Source: Amycolatopsis tolypomycina (GTDB lineage Bacteria > Actinomycetota > Actinomycetes > Mycobacteriales > Pseudonocardiaceae). From it: a stretch of DNA of 64,000 nucleotides. Positions 8,118-16,805 of this stretch are shown one piece after another. The first letter of the stretch is position 1; every line of letters starts with the position of its first letter. The notes under the pieces are model-generated. The model saw nothing but the letters and a program-made list of their open reading frames with translations, had not been told where the DNA came from and ran no database searches. The stretch lies in NCBI RefSeq assembly GCF_900105945.1, contig NZ_FNSO01000004.1:4154001-4218000 (forward strand). The letters run 5' to 3'. A program made the position numbers and the translations under genes.

Positions 8118-10921
8118 GCGTGCGCCCCTCCTGTCCCCCGCACCACGATCCGGCCGGTGTTGAACCCGTCGACGCTGATCACCGGCGCCGCGCCGCGCAG
8201 GTCCGCGGCCCGGTAGGTGACGGTCAGCGTCTGCGACTGGCCCGGCCACAGCGTGATGTCGTTGTCGTCCCAGGTCGCGTTCGCGAGCTGGTTGTCCCCC
8301 GGCGCTTCCCGCCCGCCGGGCGTGCCGCGGCGGACGTCGGCCCGCAGGAAGAACGCCGCCCCCGGCGTCTTCGAGGTGTTGGTGATCGTCACCGTGGTGA
8401 CCAGGCCGGGCCCGCTCGGGCGCGTCGACGCCACCGCGCTGACCTGCGACTTCGGCAGGTTCCGCAGGGCCTGCAGGTTGCCGTACTGCGCCAGCGTCGC
8501 CTGCGGGTTCCCGAGCGTCTTCGCCCAGTCGACGACGTCTTTCTGCGTCGAGAGCCAGTAGACGTTCCGGTCGACGACCGTCCCGCCGCGGGTCACCTGC
8601 AGCTCGACGAAGTAGACCTGCGCGGGCGCGGGTGCCTTCGTCTCGGCGGGCACCTTCGGCTTGAGCACGCCCGTGCGCACGCCCTGCGAACCCAGCGAGA
8701 TACCCGCAGCCGTCTGGTCGTCGAGGACCTTGCCCGCGGTGTCGATGACGCGGGCCCGCACGGAAAGCCCGGTCTGGGCCACCGCGCCGAGGTTGTCCAG
8801 GGTGACGGACCCGTTGTCGTAGCCGTAGATCGCGTGCAGCGGCTTGTTCGCCTTCTGGGCCCCGAAGTACGCGCCCGCCTGGTCGCCGTCGTCGTTGTAG
8901 AGCGACCACAGCAGTGTCGGCCAGCCCTTGTTCAGCTGCCAGTAGACGACGCCGGTCGAGGGGTTGGCGCGGTCCGTCGAGTGGTGCAGGAAGGCCTCGA
9001 ACTGCGAGCGCGTGTTCTCGTAGTTCGCGATGTTCGCCAGGTCCACATAGGACTCCAGGGAGTTCCACTTCCCGTACCGCTGCAGGATCGACTGGTCGAG
9101 CGTGTACAGCGTGCCGAAGGCGTAACCGCCGTGCCCCGGCTCGAAGTTCGCGTGGTACTGGTTGTATTCCGGGTCCTGCCACAGCTTCGCCTGCTCGGCG
9201 GGCGAGAGGAACCGCTTGATCGAGTCGAGCGTCGGCACGGTGTGCCCGGCGCTCTGCTCGCTCGCGAAGCCCCACGCCCCACCGGCGTTGGTGCGGGAGG
9301 AGTCCTCGGGATCGAAGTGCGAGCTGTCGTACCAGTACGACGGCGGGACCCAGTCGTACGGGCCTTCCTTCTCCCCGGACTGGCCCAGGGTCGGCGTGCT
9401 CTTGTACTCCGCCGAAGCGATCACCGGGACCTGGAAGTCCGCTTCCGCGAAGGCCCTGAGCGTCTCGGACTCCTGGCGCGGCAGCGGTTCGTTGTCGCTC
9501 CAGCCGTAGTTGAAGACGCTCGGGTGGTTCCGCTCCATCTGCGCGATGGTGTACGCCGAGTCGTGCATGATCCGGTAGTCGCGCTCGGTCAGCGTCGAGG
9601 CGTCTTCGGGCTGCCAGGCGTCACAGCAGAGGAACCCGCCGATCACCAGGAGACCGGCCCGGTCGGCCTGGTCGTAGAAGTTCTGCGGCATGTCGTGGCC
9701 TTCGAGCCGGACGCCGGAGAGGCCCAGGTTCTTGATCAGCGCGAGCTGGTGCGCGGTGTCGGCCTTGTCGTAGCGCAGGAACAGGTCCGGCGCGAAGCCG
9801 CCGCCGCGGAAGACGAAGTCCCTGCCGTTGATCGTGAACTGCCGCGCGCCTTCCGGCAGCGGCGCGGACTTCCCGACCAGGCGCGAGGTCACCGTGCGGA
9901 TGCCGAAGGTGCTCTTCGACGACGTCGAGAGCACGCCGTCCTGCGAGACCGCGGTGGTCAGCGTGTACAGCGGCTGGTCGCCCATCGAGTACGGCCACCA
10001 CACCTTCGGGTGCGCGATCTTCACCGGCGCGAAGGCCACGGTCTTCTTGGTGTTCGCCGGGATCGTGACGCGCTGCTCGACGACGATCGGCGCGCCCGAC
10101 GGCGGGGTGATCGTCGCGGCGACGTCCCCGGTCCGCGCGGTGGCCGCGTTGTTGGTGACGTCGACCTTCACGGTCAGCTTCGAACTCGACAGATCGGGGG
10201 CGTTGTCCTGCACGACGTGGGCGTTGTCGCCGGTCAGCGCGTCGGAGACCTGGAGGGTGGGCGGGAACTGGATGCCGGTGTTGTTGTCCGGCGGGATCTG
10301 GCCCCAGTCGACCTGGTCGAGGGTGTACATCTTCGTCGGGTCGTTCGGGTAGACCTTGATCGCCAGGGTGTTGCGGCCCGGCTTGACCAGCTTCGTGACG
10401 TCGAACGTGTGGCCGGCGAACGCGCCGCTGACGACGTCCTTCGTGGCGACGAGCGTGCCGTTGACCCAGACGTCGCCCTCGCCGACGATGCCCGGGATGG
10501 TCAGCTGCGCGTGCTGCCCCGGCCTGATGGCCGGGGTGAAGTCGGTGCGGTACCACCACGGGTCGGCGAACGGCAAGGTGGCGACGGGGCCGAGCTTGTC
10601 GACGTACCCGAAGCACTTGCGCAGGTTGTCGGAGTAGAAGACGTCCGGGCACCGGCCGTTCTGGACCAGGGCGTTGATCTCCGTGCCCGGCGCGCCGGCG
10701 TCGTCCGGCTGCACCGGCAGCCAGCCGCGGGTGGTGTACCCGGGCGTGGAGACCTTGTCGCCGCCGTCCCTGACGCTCGCCGTGGTCAGGACCTGCCAGC
10801 CCTGGAGACCGATCGTGGTGAGCCCGCGGGACTGCGCGTCCTGCGCGGCGGCGGGTCCGGCCACGCTCAGCACGCCGGGGACGAGCAGCAGCGCGGCGAG
10901 GACCGCGAGCTTCCGGGTCAT
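8114..10921 (-). CDS. GH2 exo-beta-D-glucosaminidase, CsxA-like, secreted
   Basis: 935 residues, close to characterised exo-beta-D-glucosaminidases of the GH2 exochitosanase subfamily, which release glucosamine from the non-reducing end of chitosan. A signal peptide covers residues 1-27 (KLAVLAALLLVPGVLSVAG). Then come a jelly-roll sugar-binding domain, an immunoglobulin-like domain and a TIM barrel (LGLSGVRLEGHDMPQNFYD). The subfamily acid Asp is D476 in GWSDNEP, and the likely nucleophile is E555 in GFASEQSAG, placed by motif. The C-terminus holds further beta domains. ATG at 10921 overlaps the permease stop (ATGA). This is the middle gene of a permease-glycosidase-kinase operon. Secretion followed by import of the monosaccharide is the simple reading. 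Confidence 0.9.
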   Translation of the reverse strand: MTRKLAVLAALLLVPGVLSVAGPAAAQDAQSRGLTTIGLQGWQVLTTASVRDGGDKVSTPGYTTRGWLPVQPDDAGAPGTEINALVQNGRCPDVFYSDNLRKCFGYVDKLGPVATLPFADPWWYRTDFTPAIRPGQHAQLTIPGIVGEGDVWVNGTLVATKDVVSGAFAGHTFDVTKLVKPGRNTLAIKVYPNDPTKMYTLDQVDWGQIPPDNNTGIQFPPTLQVSDALTGDNAHVVQDNAPDLSSSKLTVKVDVTNNAATARTGDVAATITPPSGAPIVVEQRVTIPANTKKTVAFAPVKIAHPKVWWPYSMGDQPLYTLTTAVSQDGVLSTSSKSTFGIRTVTSRLVGKSAPLPEGARQFTINGRDFVFRGGGFAPDLFLRYDKADTAHQLALIKNLGLSGVRLEGHDMPQNFYDQADRAGLLVIGGFLCCDAWQPEDASTLTERDYRIMHDSAYTIAQMERNHPSVFNYGWSDNEPLPRQESETLRAFAEADFQVPVIASAEYKSTPTLGQSGEKEGPYDWVPPSYWYDSSHFDPEDSSRTNAGGAWGFASEQSAGHTVPTLDSIKRFLSPAEQAKLWQDPEYNQYHANFEPGHGGYAFGTLYTLDQSILQRYGKWNSLESYVDLANIANYENTRSQFEAFLHHSTDRANPSTGVVYWQLNKGWPTLLWSLYNDDGDQAGAYFGAQKANKPLHAIYGYDNGSVTLDNLGAVAQTGLSVRARVIDTAGKVLDDQTAAGISLGSQGVRTGVLKPKVPAETKAPAPAQVYFVELQVTRGGTVVDRNVYWLSTQKDVVDWAKTLGNPQATLAQYGNLQALRNLPKSQVSAVASTRPSGPGLVTTVTITNTSKTPGAAFFLRADVRRGTPGGREAPGDNQLANATWDDNDITLWPGQSQTLTVTYRAADLRGAAPVISVDGFNTGRIVVRGTGGAHA

Positions 10922-12342
10922 GCCTGGGCCCCTTCCGGTTCGGCGGCGAAGGCTTCCTTGATTTCCTTGGGCCCGAACGGCCAGGTGTGCTCGGCCCTGG
11001 CGTAGACCAGGTAGGCGATCGCGCCGACGGCGATCCAGCCCAGCGACAGCCCGATCGAGAGCCAGGTCGCGGAGACGTAGATGTAGACCCAGCCGACCAG
11101 CGCGAGCAGCGTCGGCACCGGGTACAGCCACTGCCGGTACGGCCGCCGCAGGTGCGGCTGGCGGCGGCGCAGCGTCACGATGGCCGCGACCTGGGCCAGC
11201 GACTGGATGATGACCAGTGTGGCGACGGCGGCGTTGATGACGTCGGTCAGCGTGAACAGCGAGCCGATGATCGTGATGGCGCCCATGGTGAGCACGCCGG
11301 CGGTCGGCAGGTTGAGCTTCGGGTGCAGCTTGCCGAAGACCGGCAGGAACACCTTGTCCCGCGCGGCTTCGAACGGCACCCGCGAGCCGCCGAGCAGCCC
11401 GGCGAACACCGAGCCGATCGCCGCGACGACGATGAAGACGGTGACGATCTTCGCCGTGACGGTCCCCCACGCCTGTTCGAGCACGGTGGAGGCGACCGAA
11501 GTGGCCGTCTTGAGCTCCTCGAGGGGTACCGAGCCGAGCACGCCGACCTGCAGCAGGAAGTACAGGCTCATGATGCCGAGGATCGAGAAGAGGATCGACC
11601 GCGGGAGCGTGCGGCCCGGACTGCGGACCTCGCCGCCGAGGTAGGCGGTCGTGTTGTAGCCGAGGTAGTCGTAGATGGCGATGATCAGGCCGGCGCCGAG
11701 GCCGCCCCAGAACGTGCCCTCGCCGGCCGAGCTGAACGCGCCGGGGGTGAACGCGAACGCCTGCGCGCCGCTGAAGTGCGTGAACGCGGCGACGACCGTG
11801 GTGAGCACCGCGATCAGCATGACCACGAACAGCACGGTGGTGAGCTTGCCGATCTGGCCGATCTTGCGGAACAGGGCGGCGACGATCACGAGCGTGATGC
11901 CGACGCCGATGACCTTGCCCAGCGGCGTCGTGCCGGCGTCGTCGGTGACGCCGGGGATCAGGTAGCCGAGGTACTGGACGAGGCCGATGATGCCGGTCGA
12001 CATGATCAGCGGGATGAACAGCACGGCGCTCCAGACGAACAGGAACGGCATCAGCCGTCCGGTCCGGTACTGGAACGCCTCGCGGAGGTAGAGGTACGTG
12101 CCGCCGGCACCCGGCATGGCGGCGCCGAGCTCGGCCCAGATGAGCCCGTCGGCGAGCGCGACGATCGCCCCGATGATCCAGCCGAACATCGCCTGCGGGC
12201 CGCCCATGGTGGCGACCATGGCGGGGATCGTGACGAACGGGCCGATGCCGCACATCTGCGTCATGTTGATCGCGGTGGCCTGCAGCGGCCCGATCTTGCG
12301 CTCCAGGGCGGGCGGTTCCCCGGACCGAGGGGGTGAGCTCAC
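10918..12342 (-). CDS. APC-superfamily permease
   Basis: A 474-residue membrane protein with about 12 helices. It opens with the APC signature KIGPLQATAINMTQMCGIGPF, then PGAGGTYLYLREAF and the conserved stretch SRVPFEAARD in the cytoplasmic loop. Family members are proton- or sodium-coupled amino acid transporters. GTG at 12342 is preceded by GGAGG at seven bases. It is the first gene of an operon whose next genes overlap by four bases each and encode an exo-glucosaminidase and a sugar kinase. That context suggests glucosamine or another amino sugar as substrate, which would be unusual for this family; an amino acid substrate remains possible. Confidence 0.85.
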   Translation of the reverse strand: MSSPPRSGEPPALERKIGPLQATAINMTQMCGIGPFVTIPAMVATMGGPQAMFGWIIGAIVALADGLIWAELGAAMPGAGGTYLYLREAFQYRTGRLMPFLFVWSAVLFIPLIMSTGIIGLVQYLGYLIPGVTDDAGTTPLGKVIGVGITLVIVAALFRKIGQIGKLTTVLFVVMLIAVLTTVVAAFTHFSGAQAFAFTPGAFSSAGEGTFWGGLGAGLIIAIYDYLGYNTTAYLGGEVRSPGRTLPRSILFSILGIMSLYFLLQVGVLGSVPLEELKTATSVASTVLEQAWGTVTAKIVTVFIVVAAIGSVFAGLLGGSRVPFEAARDKVFLPVFGKLHPKLNLPTAGVLTMGAITIIGSLFTLTDVINAAVATLVIIQSLAQVAAIVTLRRRQPHLRRPYRQWLYPVPTLLALVGWVYIYVSATWLSIGLSLGWIAVGAIAYLVYARAEHTWPFGPKEIKEAFAAEPEGAQA

Positions 12343-12361
12343 GGCGTGCCTCCGACTTGTA

Positions 12362-12380
12362 GTTAGTAAAGTTTCTTAAC
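12362..12380. promoter_or_regulatory. Operator of the glucosaminidase operon
   Basis: GTTAGTAAAGTTTCTTAAC is a 19-base imperfect palindrome (7 of 9 pairs match around a central G) 20 bases before the permease start. Its AT content stands out sharply from the flanks. Sites of this GTTA...TAAC form resemble those bound by ROK-family repressors of amino-sugar genes in actinobacteria (family knowledge, from memory). No regulator gene is adjacent. Confidence 0.65.
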
Positions 12381-12384
12381 ATAC

Positions 12385-12664
12385 AACGCCTCGGGCCGGA
12401 AGGGTTCACGGGCAAACTTGCGGCAACTCAGGAGGACGCGGAGGACGAAACGGACCCCCGGGACGGCACCACCGCAGCCCGGCGTCGCCGATCCGGGGGC
12501 AGCATCGTCGCGCCGCTGGACGAGCTCCACCACTGCCGGTCGGCGAGCGCGTTGGCGCGCACGGTGAGCGAATCCGTCGAACGCGCGGTGCCCGCGGCCG
12601 GGGCGCCGGGATCGTGGCGGGAGCACGCAGCCGGGGACGCCCGAGCCGCCGCGTCCACAGTGGA
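12385..12664. other. Intergenic stretch with no convincing gene
   Basis: With the operator region this forms a 320-base gap between the permease start and the next stop codon. A 76-codon open frame at 12428-12658 (minus) is Ser/Ala/Arg-rich, lacks a ribosome site and shows no domain, so I do not call it. Nothing else is visible. Confidence 0.5.
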
Positions 12665-12895
12665 CTAGTCCGAGGGCCCCCGCAGGGTCAGCACCACCCG
12701 CAGCACGTATTCCACCGCCGTCGGGAAGGTCGCGCCGCGCAGCTCCCCCCGATCGGCCAGGTTGCGTGCCGCGAACTCCAGCTCCCGCTCCGGCCCGCCG
12801 CGGCGTACCAGCAGGGCCGCGATCTCCTCGAACTCGAGGTCCGGGTGGTCCATGCGGGTCAAGGCGAACTCGATGATCAGTTCCTCGGCCGTCAC
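12665..12895 (-). CDS. Small acidic helical protein, unknown
   Basis: A 76-residue protein I do not recognise. It reads as helical and charged (MTAEELIIEFALTRMDHPDLEFEEIAALLVRR at the start), with no membrane segment, signal or cysteines. The GTG start at 12895 has a good GGAGG ribosome site seven bases upstream, and codon use is G/C-biased at third positions, both supporting a real gene. It is divergent from the methyltransferase that begins near 13.07 kb. Function unknown. Confidence 0.6.
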   Translation of the reverse strand: MTAEELIIEFALTRMDHPDLEFEEIAALLVRRGGPERELEFAARNLADRGELRGATFPTAVEYVLRVVLTLRGPSD

Positions 12896-13071
12896 GTCCG
12901 CCTCCTTCCGCTTCCGCCAGCGTACCGGCGAACAGGGCCGTCCGGCCCTGTTCCGGTCCCGACTTCCCCGGGACCGGCGGGGACCTTCGCCCCCGGCACG
13001 ACGACCGTGGCGGCGACCACAATTCCCGGTGACGGCAATCTCCTCCCACTCCCCTCCGGACGGTGACTGGA

Positions 13072-13896
13072 ATGTTCAGCTTGGCGCCGAGTACGTCGAC
13101 CGCGACCCGGCAGGCCAAACGGCTCGCCCGGCGAGCCGAAGAGCTCGTTCAGCGAACCCTGACCGGCGTGGGTGCCCGGCAGTCCGAAAGCCGGATCTCG
13201 ACCGACGCCCAGGCGTACTGGCGCGAACCCGCCGGCGACCGGTGGCTCGCGAACTCCCACTGGCGGGACGCGTCGGTGTTCCGGGACAACGACCTGTGGT
13301 CGCGCATCGGCCGGGAGCACGTCGAACTCTTCGAACGCGGGGCCCGGATGGCCGGCTTCACGCGGCCGTGGGACCGGATCGTCGACTGGGGCTGCGGTGG
13401 CGGCGCGAACGCCGTCGAGTTCGCCCCGCACGCGCGGGAGTACATCGGTGTCGACATCTCGCCCGCCACCCTGCGGGAGTGCGAGCGGGAGGTCGCCGCC
13501 GTGTGCGACACGCCCTTCACGCCCGTCTCGATCGACGTCGAGGCACCGGAAGCCGCCCTGGCGCAGGTCGGCGAGCCCTGCGACGTCTTCCTCAGCTTCT
13601 ACGTCTTCGAGCTGATCCCGACGCCCGAGTACGGCGAGCGCCTGCTCCGCATCGCCTCGCGGCTGCTCGCCCCGGGCGGGCTGGCGCTGATCCAGATCAA
13701 GTACGACACGGGCAGCTGGTGGACGCGGCCGCGTCGCCGCGGCTACCGGTCCGGGCTCGCCGAGATGACGACCTACCCGATCGCGGAGTTCTGGGAGCTC
13801 GCGACGCGCTGCGGCCTGACGCCGGCCGCCGTCCAGCTCGTGCCCCGCAACGAGCTCGACAAGCACTACGCCTACTTCTTCCTGACGAAGGCCTGA
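13072..13896 (+). CDS. Class I SAM-dependent methyltransferase
   Basis: About 274 residues. Motif I is IVDWGCGGGANAVEFAP near residue 105, followed by YIGVDISPATLRECER, DVFLSFYVFELIP and LLAPGGLALIQIKYDTG. The N-terminus has a basic helix (RQAKRLARRAEELVQR). I prefer ATG 13072, with GGTGA five bases upstream; GTG 13063 in the same frame is possible and adds three residues. The VDWGCGGG form and the C-terminal FWELATRCGLTPAAVQL resemble glycan- or lipid-modifying methyltransferases, but the acceptor is unknown. It stands alone on its strand, 62 bases before the exporter gene. Confidence 0.82.
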   Translation: MFSLAPSTSTATRQAKRLARRAEELVQRTLTGVGARQSESRISTDAQAYWREPAGDRWLANSHWRDASVFRDNDLWSRIGREHVELFERGARMAGFTRPWDRIVDWGCGGGANAVEFAPHAREYIGVDISPATLRECEREVAAVCDTPFTPVSIDVEAPEAALAQVGEPCDVFLSFYVFELIPTPEYGERLLRIASRLLAPGGLALIQIKYDTGSWWTRPRRRGYRSGLAEMTTYPIAEFWELATRCGLTPAAVQLVPRNELDKHYAYFFLTKA

Positions 13897-13923
13897 TCCC
13901 TGCGGGGTGACCGGGCTCACGAC

Positions 13924-13955
13924 AGTTACTGTACCGTCCAGACGGTATAGTAACT
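13924..13955. promoter_or_regulatory. TetR operator overlapping a probable leaderless promoter
   Basis: Two 15-base arms (13924-13938 and 13941-13955) are inverted repeats with one mismatch and a two-base centre; the half-site is AGTTACTGTACCGTC. TATAGT at 13947-13952 is placed as a -10 box for a start at or near A13959 of the exporter ATG, so the mRNA may be leaderless. The downstream TetR gene probably binds here. Confidence 0.8.
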
Positions 13956-13958
13956 GGC

Positions 13959-15449
13959 ATGACCGCCACCCTGCCGACCTCCGCCCGCCCGTTGAGCCCC
14001 CGCCGCCGCTGGGCCGCACTGGGCGTGCTCGTCGGCGCCGTGCTCCTGCTCGCGGTCGACGGCACGGTGCTGTACCTGGCCGTGCCGTCGCTCACCCGCG
14101 AGCTCGCGCCGACCGCCACCGAAATCCTGTGGATCGGCGACGTCTACTCCCTCGCACTCGCCGGGCTGCTCGTCACGGCCGGGAACCTCGCCGACCGCTT
14201 CGGGCGCAAGAAGGTGCTGCTCGTCGGCACGGCGGCGTTCGGGCTTGCCTCCGCACTGGCCGCCTTCTCCCCCACCGCCGGCGTGCTCGTCGTCGCGCGG
14301 CTGCTGCTCGGGATCGCCGGCGCGACGATCATGCCGTCGACGTTGTCGCTCATCCGGACGCTGTTCACCGACCCGCGCGAGCGCACCCGCGCCATCGCGA
14401 TCTGGTCGGCCGGGTCCGGCGGCGGCATCGCGCTGGGCCCGCTGGTCGGCGGCACCCTGCTGGAGCACTACTGGTGGGGCTCGGTGTTCCTGATCAACGT
14501 CCCGATCGTCGTCGTCTTCCTGGTATTGGGCGCCTGGCTGCTGCCGGAGTCGCGCGACCCGAACCCGGGGCGGTTCGACCTGCTCTCGGCCGGGCTGTCG
14601 CTGGTGGCGATCGTTCCGCTGGTCTACGCGGTCAAGCACGCCGTCAGCGCGGGCCTCGACGCGCAGGTGGCCGTCGCCGCCGTGCTCGGGATGGTCGCCG
14701 GGATCCTGTTCGTCCGCCGCCAGCGGCGGGCCGAGGCGCCGCTGATCGACGTCACCCTGTTCCGCAACGGCGCCTTCAGCGGCGCGGTGCTGGCGAACTT
14801 CATCGCCGTCTTCGCGCTGATGGGCCTGCTGTTCTTCTTCTCGCAGTACCTGCAGCTCGTCCGCGGCTTCTCGCCGCTGCAGGCGGGGTTCGCGGAGATG
14901 CCGGCCACGCTCGCCTCGATCGCCGTCGTGGCGGCGGTCGGCGTGGTCGCCGGGCGGCTGGGGCGGGGCCGGGCCGTCGCGGCGGGGCTCGCCGTCGCCG
15001 CGCTGGGCCTCGCGCTGGTGTCGATCGCCGAACGGGCACCGCAGTACTGGTGGCTGGGGCTGACGCTCGTGCCGGTCGGGCTGGGCGTCGGCCTGGCGCT
15101 GACGCTGACGGTCGATTCGGTGCTGTCCGCCGTTCCACGGGACAAGGCCGGCTCGGCGTCGGCGATCTCCGAGACGGCCTACGAGCTCGGGGCGGCGCTG
15201 GGCATCGCGATCCTCGGTTCGGTGGTGAACCTGGTCTACCGCGCGTTCCTGCCGCCCGGTCCGGTGCCGGCCGAGGCCCGCGACTCCCTCGCCGGCGCCG
15301 CGAGCGTGCTCGACCCGGCCTCGGAACTGGCCCACGCGGCCCGGGAAGCGTTCACCGGCGCGATGCAGGTGACCTCGCTCGCGGCGGCCGCCGTCACCGC
15401 CGTCGCCGCGGTGATCGCCTGGCGTACGATTCCGTCCGGAAAGGACTGA
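13959..15449 (+). CDS. DHA2-family MFS drug exporter
   Basis: 496 residues with 14 predicted membrane helices, the layout of EmrB/QacA proton-driven multidrug exporters. It shows the first-helix DGTVLYLAVPSL (motif D1 style), ADRFGRKK (motif A, about residues 82-89), RLLLGIAGATIMPSTLSLI (motif B) and GPLVGGTLLEHYWWGSVFLINVP (motif C and the DHA2 fingerprint). The ATG lies four bases after a strong inverted repeat, with no ribosome site, so the transcript may be leaderless. A TetR gene follows after one base and is likely its repressor. Resistance or self-protection substrate unknown. Confidence 0.92.
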   Translation: MTATLPTSARPLSPRRRWAALGVLVGAVLLLAVDGTVLYLAVPSLTRELAPTATEILWIGDVYSLALAGLLVTAGNLADRFGRKKVLLVGTAAFGLASALAAFSPTAGVLVVARLLLGIAGATIMPSTLSLIRTLFTDPRERTRAIAIWSAGSGGGIALGPLVGGTLLEHYWWGSVFLINVPIVVVFLVLGAWLLPESRDPNPGRFDLLSAGLSLVAIVPLVYAVKHAVSAGLDAQVAVAAVLGMVAGILFVRRQRRAEAPLIDVTLFRNGAFSGAVLANFIAVFALMGLLFFFSQYLQLVRGFSPLQAGFAEMPATLASIAVVAAVGVVAGRLGRGRAVAAGLAVAALGLALVSIAERAPQYWWLGLTLVPVGLGVGLALTLTVDSVLSAVPRDKAGSASAISETAYELGAALGIAILGSVVNLVYRAFLPPGPVPAEARDSLAGAASVLDPASELAHAAREAFTGAMQVTSLAAAAVTAVAAVIAWRTIPSGKD

Positions 15450-15450
15450 C

Positions 15451-16008
15451 ATGCCACGCAAGGCCGGGCGCAGCCCGGAAGAGACCCGCCGCGCACTGCT
15501 CGACGCCGCCGCGACGGTGATCCGCACCCGGGGCGTCTCGGCCTCCCTCGACGACATCGCCCGCGCGGCCGGCGTGTCGAAAGGCGGGCTGCTGTACCAC
15601 TTCCCGGCCAAGGACGCGCTGGTCCGCACGCTGGCACAGGACCTGCTGGACACCTTCCGCACCGACGTGCAGGCGGCGATCGACCCGGCCGACACCGAGC
15701 CGGGCCGCCTGACGCGCGCGTACGTCCGGGCGTCGCTGGACACCTCCTACGACGAGGTCGCGATCCGCCAGACGATCGCCCTGGTCGCCCAGCTGATCTC
15801 GATCCCCGAGATCGCCGAGCTGGCCCGCGCGGACGCGGAGAGGTGGGAACGCGACCTCCACGCCGACGGCCTCCCGCCCGAGCTGGTCACCCTGGTGGTC
15901 GCGGCAGCCGACGGCGCGTGCACGGCACCACTGTGGGGCGCGGGCATCGACGTTCCGGCGATGCGGAAGCTGGAACAGCAGCTGCTCGCCCTCACCCGGA
16001 CCGCCTGA
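15451..16008 (+). CDS. TetR-family repressor of the exporter
   Basis: 185 residues. The N-terminal helix-turn-helix is SLDDIARAAGVSKGGLLYHFPAKDALV at about residues 32-58, with the common LYHFPAKDAL turn; the C-terminal ligand domain is helical and variable. The start ATG is one base after the exporter stop, so the two are co-transcribed and probably translationally linked. The obvious target is the 32-base inverted repeat before the exporter. Ligand unknown. Confidence 0.92.
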   Translation: MPRKAGRSPEETRRALLDAAATVIRTRGVSASLDDIARAAGVSKGGLLYHFPAKDALVRTLAQDLLDTFRTDVQAAIDPADTEPGRLTRAYVRASLDTSYDEVAIRQTIALVAQLISIPEIAELARADAERWERDLHADGLPPELVTLVVAAADGACTAPLWGAGIDVPAMRKLEQQLLALTRTA

Positions 16009-16156
16009 CCAGTCGTTGTCAACAGACTTTGGTGTTGGGAAATCACCAGTTGGCGGCACCTACGTTAGTCGGCTCCGGAGAAAGGTGTCTTCCCGGTAAA
16101 TTCTCGACAGCGCGCGCAATTCCGGCAAATCCCCGTCCCCCACGAGGAGTCTTCCG

Positions 16157-16708
16157 ATGTCGAGGAAGTTCGCCCTGGCCGGCGCCATTGCGCTTGCCCT
16201 GTCCGTGACCCCGCTCGCCGCGGGGACCGCGGCGGCCGCCACCGCGCAGGAAGCCGCCGTCACCACGGTCTACTACAGCACCTCCAGCGCACCGACGTTC
16301 CGGTCGGTGATCAACGCCGGTGCCGCCAACTGGAACCGCAGCGTCACCAACGTCCGGCTCGTCGAGCGCAACTCCGGTGCGAGCCTGCGCTTCACCGAGG
16401 GCAACGACCCCCGCGGTTCCTACGCCTCCACCAACGGGCACGGCAGCGGCACCATCTTCATCGACTACACCCAGGCCCGCCAGTACAACCCGACCCGCAT
16501 CGCGGCGCACGAGACCGGGCACGCCCTCGGCCTGCCCGACCACTACTCGGGCCCGTGCTCCGAGCTGATGTCGGGTGGCGGCCCCGGCCCGTCCTGCACC
16601 AACGCGGTCCCGAACTCGACCGAGCGCGCGCGGGTCAACCAGCTGTGGGCCAACGGGCTCGTCGCGGCCAACGCCGAGCGCGTCTACGAAACGATCTACG
16701 GCTTCTGA
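16157..16708 (+). CDS. Snapalysin (secreted M7 metalloprotease)
   Basis: 183 residues, the usual precursor length of this small neutral protease. The signal peptide is [24 protein letters not shown] (about 28 residues). The zinc site [12 protein letters not shown] (H118, E119, H122, D128) matches the M7 HExxHxxGxxD signature and is followed by [12 protein letters not shown], which includes the Met turn; two cysteine pairs are likely. ATG 16157 has GAGG upstream. The enzyme cleaves extracellular protein next to aromatic residues. A strong hairpin follows. Snapalysin genes often sit next to a LysR regulator; none is present here. Confidence 0.93.
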   Translation: MSRKFALAGAIALALSVTPLAAGTAAAATAQEAAVTTVYYSTSSAPTFRSVINAGAANWNRSVTNVRLVERNSGASLRFTEGNDPRGSYASTNGHGSGTIFIDYTQARQYNPTRIAAHETGHALGLPDHYSGPCSELMSGGGPGPSCTNAVPNSTERARVNQLWANGLVAANAERVYETIYGF

Positions 16709-16714
16709 GCCCGA

Positions 16715-16742
16715 AGGGGCGTGGCCCGCGGGCCACGCCCCT
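16715..16742. terminator. Hairpin after the snapalysin gene
   Basis: A perfect 28-base palindrome with half-site AGGGGCGTGGCCCG begins six bases after the stop codon. It has no T-tract, as is common in high-GC genomes. Strong stem, so a terminator is likely. Confidence 0.75.
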
Positions 16743-16805
16743 GACCGGGTCGATCTCGGTGATCGTCCCGATGTCCCGCAGGCAGACCGTCAATACGGTC
16801 GAAGC

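Noticed and set aside
8120..11005. A 961-codon open frame antisense to the GH2 gene
   Set aside because: Composition is that of a shadow frame, and the GH2 frame has clear domains and catalytic motifs.
12428..12658. A 76-codon minus-strand open frame
   Set aside because: No ribosome site, Ser/Ala/Arg-rich, no domain; noted only as intergenic.
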